From Bin75 sp965223955 (GTDB lineage: Bacteria > Nitrospirota > Nitrospiria > Nitrospirales > UBA8639), in the NCBI GenBank assembly GCA_965223955.1, contig OZ245029.1, forward strand, positions 2,046,001 to 2,110,000: a stretch of 64,000 nt of DNA, written 5' to 3'. Within the stretch, counting starts at the first letter, position 1; every line of letters starts with the position of its first letter. Shown here one piece after another: positions 59,971 to 64,000 of this stretch. The position numbers and the translations under genes are program-made. The notes under the pieces are model-generated. The model saw only the letters and a program-made list of their open reading frames with translations. It did no database searches and was not told the DNA's origin.

Positions 59971-60639
59971 ATGACTGTTGCCCTTCCCTTTCGTGAACCA
60001 CGGTTGGGACAGGATTATTGGATCGAAGATACTATTCTTCCCAATGCCCTTGAAGTGGCGCAACGGTGCATTGCAAACAGTACCTGGACGTTGGGCTCAC
60101 CGTGGCGTCCGGAACCCTGGCCTGGCATGAGGGCCCCCAATGCCCTTCTGCCCGAGGAATTGCGTCACATCGAGGAGTGCGTCACACGACGACTCGGCAT
60201 CCCGGCTTTGCAACCGCAAACCGATTCGGACATGGGGATTTCCGGCCATAATCATATACAACTGTGTGGCGGGGCCGAAGGCGTGGCACGTCCTCACGTC
60301 GATTCCGCAGCCATTTGCGATTACGCGGCGGTCCTGTACCTCCACCCTAATCCCCCGACCCCTCATGCGGGGACGTCGTTTTACCGGCTCCACATACCGG
60401 GAGAAGAACCCGGGGGCAACGTCTGCCCACGGGAATATGAAAGTTTGCGGGACGTTCCCGGGATGCCTCAAGAAATGGATCCTACGCTCTTTGAGGAAAT
60501 TTTGGAGGTACCTTACGTGTTCAATCGACTCTTGGCCTACAAATCCGACCTGATTCATTCTGCCACTTCATATTTTGGGTGGGGCACCGAACTCGCTTCA
60601 AAACGGATGGCCGTGGTGTTTTTCTGGAAAGTCCGGTAA
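59971..60639 (+). CDS. DUF6445 family, 2OG-Fe(II) oxygenase-like
   Basis: A 222-residue protein with LCGGAEGVARPHVDSAAICD (His-x-Asp), LYLHPNPPTPHAGTSFYRLH, and the distal His in LAYKSDLIHSATSYFGWG, followed by an Arg (KRMAVVFFWKV). It fits the DUF6445 group of non-haem iron oxygenases. Substrate unknown. It lies next to another oxygenase of different subfamily, head to head. Confidence 0.75.
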   Translation: MTVALPFREPRLGQDYWIEDTILPNALEVAQRCIANSTWTLGSPWRPEPWPGMRAPNALLPEELRHIEECVTRRLGIPALQPQTDSDMGISGHNHIQLCGGAEGVARPHVDSAAICDYAAVLYLHPNPPTPHAGTSFYRLHIPGEEPGGNVCPREYESLRDVPGMPQEMDPTLFEEILEVPYVFNRLLAYKSDLIHSATSYFGWGTELASKRMAVVFFWKVR

Positions 60640-60704
60640 GGAAGAGACGCTGTCGAAGGAAAGGGTGACTGATCAGGGAAAATGCTTGCCTGCCCGATAA
60701 GGAT

Positions 60705-62381
60705 TCAGTTTGTGGCGTTGAGCATTTCTCCGGCAGCCTTCCTGACTGTTTGTGTAATCGTCGTTCCTCCCAACATTCGCGCAATTTCTTCTTCTCGATC
60801 CTCGACACGGAGACGTGTGACCATTGCAACGGTCCGCTTATTCACACTCTCTTTTTTGACCAGATAATGATGGTGGGCCTGGGCTGCAATTTGCGGTAGA
60901 TGGGTGATGCACATCACCTGGTGTGTTTGCCCCAATGCTTTGAGACGTTGCCCCATGGTCGCGGCCACGTTGCCTCCGATTCCCGCGTCCACTTCATCGA
61001 AAATCAACACCGGGACTTGATCCACGCCCGCCAGCACCGTTTTCATCGCCAACATCAGCCGGGAGAGCTCTCCGCCTGATGCTACACGCGCTAACGGTTG
61101 CAGACTTTCTCCTGGATTGGCACAAAATGCGAACTCGATCTGATCAATGCCGTTTGGTCCAATGTGTTCTGCTTGAGAGGTCGCAGTGATCTCAATGTGG
61201 AATCGTGATTTTTCCATTTTTAATTGGGCCAACTCAGTCGCGATTTGTTTTTCAAGCTTTTTTGCCACGGCCTGGCGGGATTCGGATAGCTTCTGCCCCA
61301 AGGCCCATAGGTCGTGATAGGCTTGTGAGACTTTTTGCTGAAGCTTCTGGATATGTTCTTCGAGGTTCTCGAATTCCTCCAATTCGGATTGAATCCAGGT
61401 TTGACGAGCGAGTAAGTCTTCCAGCGACTCACGGTATTTCTTCTTCAACCGTTGCAGTAACGCTAAGCGTTCGTCGATCTGTGCGAGTCTTGCCGGGTCG
61501 TGCTCAAAACCATCTTTATAACTTCTGGTGGCCAAAACCAGTTCTTCAACCTGGGCGATGCCGCCATCGGTCAACTCACTCCAATGACGAGTCGTCTCAT
61601 CGATTGTCCCCAGCTCATGCACCAGTTTCCTGACTTCCGTCAGTTGGGACAGGATCGACGCCTGATTGTGATACAACAGGTCATAGGCCTGATTGACGAT
61701 TTCCAAAAGCCGGCCACCATTCTGCAATTTGCGGTGTTCTCGTATGAGCGATTCATCTTCTCCGGGAGTTAATTGGGCCTTGCCTAATTCCTCGCATTGA
61801 AAACGCAAAAACTCCTCGCGTTCCTGCCGCTCCTTGGACCGCCGGGTGGCGTCCTCCATGGATTGGACCAGTTCTTGCCATTGATGATAGTGGGTGGTGT
61901 ATTCATCACGTAACGCCGGCAGGCATCCAAAGGCATCAAGGACACGCATTTGCACTTTTGATGAAAGAAGCGATTGCTGCTCATGTTGCCCATGAATATC
62001 GACCAACCAGCCACCCAATTCCACCATCTGGTGCAACGGGACCAGCGTCCCGTTCACGTACATCCGGCTCCGCCCTTCCCGGGAAAGAATCCGGCGAAGC
62101 AGGAGATCGTGCGTGCCTTCGGGCAGCAGATCCCATTCTTTCAATTTCGTGAGAATCGGCGGGTGGTCTGATAAGGAGAACACCGCTTCCAACGTAGCTT
62201 CCTTTGCCCCGCTTCGAATATGCTCGCCGGAGGCGCGGCCGCCCAGCAACAGGATCAAGGCGTCAACCAGGAGAGACTTTCCGGCTCCGGTCTCTCCCGT
62301 AAACACCTGGAAGCCCGGCGAGAACTCAAGTTCGAGGTAGTCGATGAGGGCAAAATGGGAAATGCGCAGATCAGTGAGCAT
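60705..62381 (-). CDS. recN: DNA repair protein RecN
   Basis: A 558-residue SMC-like protein: MLTDLRISHFALIDYLELEF, Walker A TGETGAGKSLLVDALI, a long coiled-coil middle, the ABC signature RVASGGELSRLMLAMKT and Walker B VPVLIFDEVDAGIGGNVA. It acts early in double-strand break repair. The start at 62381 is preferred to the GTG two codons upstream. Confidence 0.97.
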   Translation of the reverse strand: MLTDLRISHFALIDYLELEFSPGFQVFTGETGAGKSLLVDALILLLGGRASGEHIRSGAKEATLEAVFSLSDHPPILTKLKEWDLLPEGTHDLLLRRILSREGRSRMYVNGTLVPLHQMVELGGWLVDIHGQHEQQSLLSSKVQMRVLDAFGCLPALRDEYTTHYHQWQELVQSMEDATRRSKERQEREEFLRFQCEELGKAQLTPGEDESLIREHRKLQNGGRLLEIVNQAYDLLYHNQASILSQLTEVRKLVHELGTIDETTRHWSELTDGGIAQVEELVLATRSYKDGFEHDPARLAQIDERLALLQRLKKKYRESLEDLLARQTWIQSELEEFENLEEHIQKLQQKVSQAYHDLWALGQKLSESRQAVAKKLEKQIATELAQLKMEKSRFHIEITATSQAEHIGPNGIDQIEFAFCANPGESLQPLARVASGGELSRLMLAMKTVLAGVDQVPVLIFDEVDAGIGGNVAATMGQRLKALGQTHQVMCITHLPQIAAQAHHHYLVKKESVNKRTVAMVTRLRVEDREEEIARMLGGTTITQTVRKAAGEMLNATN

Positions 62382-62404
62382 AATCACGGCGCATACTCAC
62401 CACC

Positions 62405-62752
62405 TTAGGCAGGAGCAGAGTGCTGTGCGAGAAGCGAATCAATGACTTGTTTGAATTGGGGTTTGGGTCTTGCCCCCACTATCTTTTCAACCGGTTGTCC
62501 TTTTTTAAAAAAGAGAATCGTGGGAATGCTCATGATTTGAAACTTGCCTGCAATCTCGGGCACTTCATCCGTATTGAGTTTCATGACCTTTAATTTTCCC
62601 TCGTATTCTTTGGCCAATTCTTCGACGATCGGGGCGACCATCTGACAGGGACCACACCAGACGGCCCAAAAATCAACCATCACCAATGCATCGGTCTGAT
62701 CCACTTCAGCTTCCCAATTGACAGTCGTTGCTTGAGCGACAAGTTCGGACAC
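62405..62752 (-). CDS. trxA: Thioredoxin
   Basis: A 115-residue thioredoxin with the redox site WAVWCGPCQMVAPIVEELAK, LNTDEVPEIAGKFQIMSIPT (cis-Pro) and FFKKGQPVEKIVGARP. It reduces protein disulfides. It lies upstream of recN in the same direction, 23 bases apart. Confidence 0.96.
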   Translation of the reverse strand: MSELVAQATTVNWEAEVDQTDALVMVDFWAVWCGPCQMVAPIVEELAKEYEGKLKVMKLNTDEVPEIAGKFQIMSIPTILFFKKGQPVEKIVGARPKPQFKQVIDSLLAQHSAPA

Positions 62753-62877
62753 GGCATCCTCCTTTTTTCAAATATGACGACACGATCTCTTTCTGCAAAT
62801 GGTGGAAAGAATCCTAACCGTGCAGTCAAAAGAGTGTCAACTTCAGCCTTGCATCATCGCGCAGCATCGCCTTGCCA

Positions 62878-63441
62878 TTACCATTGCCATTGTTCAGGCA
62901 CGCCGGCCCACCAATTTTCAGGGTGCGTCTTTTTCCAGGCTTTCATTTCCAACCATATTTCATCGGCACGAGTCCTATCGAGGCGGTTGGCCATGCCGGC
63001 CACTAAATCATATTGCTGCCGGATCCCTTCATGCAGCAGTTCTTTGGCCATCCTGGCCAACAGATCGGAAGGATCGACAAGATCCATGGTTCCGCGGTTG
63101 ACCATGGAGAGTGACAACTGCCCCACTTTGACCCACTCATCACGTTTGGCCAACGACTCCAAATAGCCATCCAGCGCATGATACACGTAAATAAGGTACA
63201 CGTAACTTTCAACGGATGGCGATTGATCGATATTCATCTGGCAGGCTTCGACCGCACGACGGTAATCCCCGGCAGCCAGATACACTTTGGCCCGCGCCAA
63301 CGGAGGGTCGATTGTTGGGACGGCACGCGGGCCGTCCCCTGCGTCCGCAACCGACACACTGGTTCCTGTCAGACACCATCCGAGAAACAACAACAGAAGA
63401 CTCAGATGAATCGTTCGAGACTGATCCGGCACGTTCATCAC
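62878..63441 (-). CDS. Secreted TPR-like protein
   Basis: A 187-residue protein with signal peptide (LSLLLLFLGWCLTGTSVSVA). The mature part has a TPR-like helix pair, ARAKVYLAAGDYRRAVEACQ and SVESYVYLIYVYHALDGYLE, followed by helices to the end (WWAGVPEQWQW). It is probably a periplasmic protein-protein adaptor. No partner named. Confidence 0.7.
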   Translation of the reverse strand: MMNVPDQSRTIHLSLLLLFLGWCLTGTSVSVADAGDGPRAVPTIDPPLARAKVYLAAGDYRRAVEACQMNIDQSPSVESYVYLIYVYHALDGYLESLAKRDEWVKVGQLSLSMVNRGTMDLVDPSDLLARMAKELLHEGIRQQYDLVAGMANRLDRTRADEIWLEMKAWKKTHPENWWAGVPEQWQW

Positions 63442-63584
63442 ACCCTCCTATGGTTCACGGTTCACTATGCGGTCAAGACCAGAATACCACGTCTTGATCC
63501 ATGCGTGCATGCAGCTTAACTTCTTCACGGCGATGTGGTAAAAATTGATCGACACTCGCGTGCCCTACAGCCCGGGACTCACCA

Positions 63585-64000
63585 ATGTATGCTTTGATAC
63601 TGATTTTAGGAATAGTCTTGGCGTCCTCCCCCTCGCAAGCGGAGACGGAATCATGGAAGACACTCAATACCGCCGGCATGTTGGCCTACAAAGAACGCAA
63701 TTTTGCCATGGCACAAGAGATGTTTTACCGGGCCTTGAACGTCTTCGAAGGAACCACCGAACTCGATCCCCGCATCGCCACGACCCTGAACAATCTGGGC
63801 GCCACCCACGAAGCGTTGGGAGAGTACGAACAGGCAGAACTCCGTTATCGTCATGCGCTCACGATGATCGAAACGATCCAGGGCCCCGATCATCCTGACA
63901 TCGTGGTAGGGTTAAACAATCTGGCGTCTTTGTATTTTTCGCAAAGAGCGTTCGACAAGGCAGAGCCGCTTTGGCAAAGAGGGCTCTCCATCAGTGAAGG
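63585..64000 (+). CDS. TPR repeat protein, cut by window edge
   Basis: ATG at 63585 opens a frame that runs out of the window with no stop. It begins MYALILILGIVLASSPSQAE, a signal peptide, then TPR units of the 42-residue kinesin-light-chain type: ALNVFEGTTELDPRIATTLN, LGEYEQAELRYRHALTMIET, IVVGLNNLASLYFSQRAFDK. These helical repeats bind proteins. The C-terminus is not visible. It is divergent from the TPR-like gene at 62878. Confidence 0.85.
   Translation, partial: MYALILILGIVLASSPSQAETESWKTLNTAGMLAYKERNFAMAQEMFYRALNVFEGTTELDPRIATTLNNLGATHEALGEYEQAELRYRHALTMIETIQGPDHPDIVVGLNNLASLYFSQRAFDKAEPLWQRGLSISE

Noticed and set aside
59809..60063. Minus-strand frame upstream of the oxygenase
   Set aside because: It is antisense to the start of the DUF6445 gene and lies in the shared upstream region; no motifs.

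Overview
The window reads as the chromosome of a Gram-negative bacterium. It encodes an OmpH/Skp-type chaperone, a TonB-dependent receptor, lipoproteins, TatC and the three-subunit GatCAB amidotransferase. The protein style and the long co-directional blocks of housekeeping genes suggest a Nitrospirota (Nitrospira-like) organism, but this is an inference from general familiarity. No rRNA or phylogenetic marker was compared. Most genes are on the minus strand in tightly packed runs, separated by small GC-rich intergenic repeats.

Layout. 0-1.5 kb: end of an alcohol dehydrogenase, an AT-rich PIN/NYN-like gene and tRNA-Thr. 1.8-10.4 kb: a minus-strand housekeeping block (radA, a LolA/LolB-like lipoprotein, tsaB, rimI, tatC, a beta-propeller protein, a cyclophilin; upstream of these a secreted HAD-like protein and two DUF507 genes). 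10.5-16.1 kb: an accessory block of minus-strand genes separated by integron attC-like sites, with no integrase in view. Its products include a VRR-NUC nuclease, a KAP-type P-loop NTPase, a HEPN-like protein and a decayed toxin/antitoxin pair. 16.2-20.0 kb: an RNase H-fold exonuclease, a PP2C phosphatase, riboflavin synthase flanked by two tiny membrane proteins, and an MFS transporter. 20.0-28.7 kb: a second accessory block with a DUF4143 ATPase, a three-gene operon around a BrxD-like ATPase, and a Ski2-like helicase whose two RecA domains lie on separate genes in reversed order, with inverted-repeat elements flanking the C-terminal half.

28.8-46.5 kb is core again: DUF971, recO, mgtE, era, ftsB, eno; then gatB, ytxH, DUF948, gatA, panD, gatC; radC; divergent rsmD, coaD, aspartate aminotransferase and an FmdB-type protein; then an SGNH esterase, OmpH, rhodanese, tRNA-Arg, tRNA-Pro, rdgB and rph. 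46.8-52.6 kb: a seryl-tRNA synthetase with an expanded repeat-bearing helical arm, tRNA-Ser with a duplicated 3' end downstream, a frameshifted TonB-dependent receptor and a DnaJ protein. 52.7-64 kb: a YpsA-like protein, an FNR-family reductase, DAHP synthase, a frameshifted restriction-type protein, a slipin/NfeD pair, two 2OG-Fe(II)-oxygenase-like genes, recN, thioredoxin and TPR proteins.

The strongest leads are: the integrase-less attC array carrying nuclease and NTPase cassettes; a family of 26-bp inverted-repeat elements (three complete, one half) whose copies bracket a permuted split helicase; a BrxD-like ATPase operon with a degenerate ATPase partner; and the repeat expansion in the tRNA-binding arm of SerRS. 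Functional proposals for these are inferences. The repeats, motifs and frameshifts themselves were read directly from the sequence.
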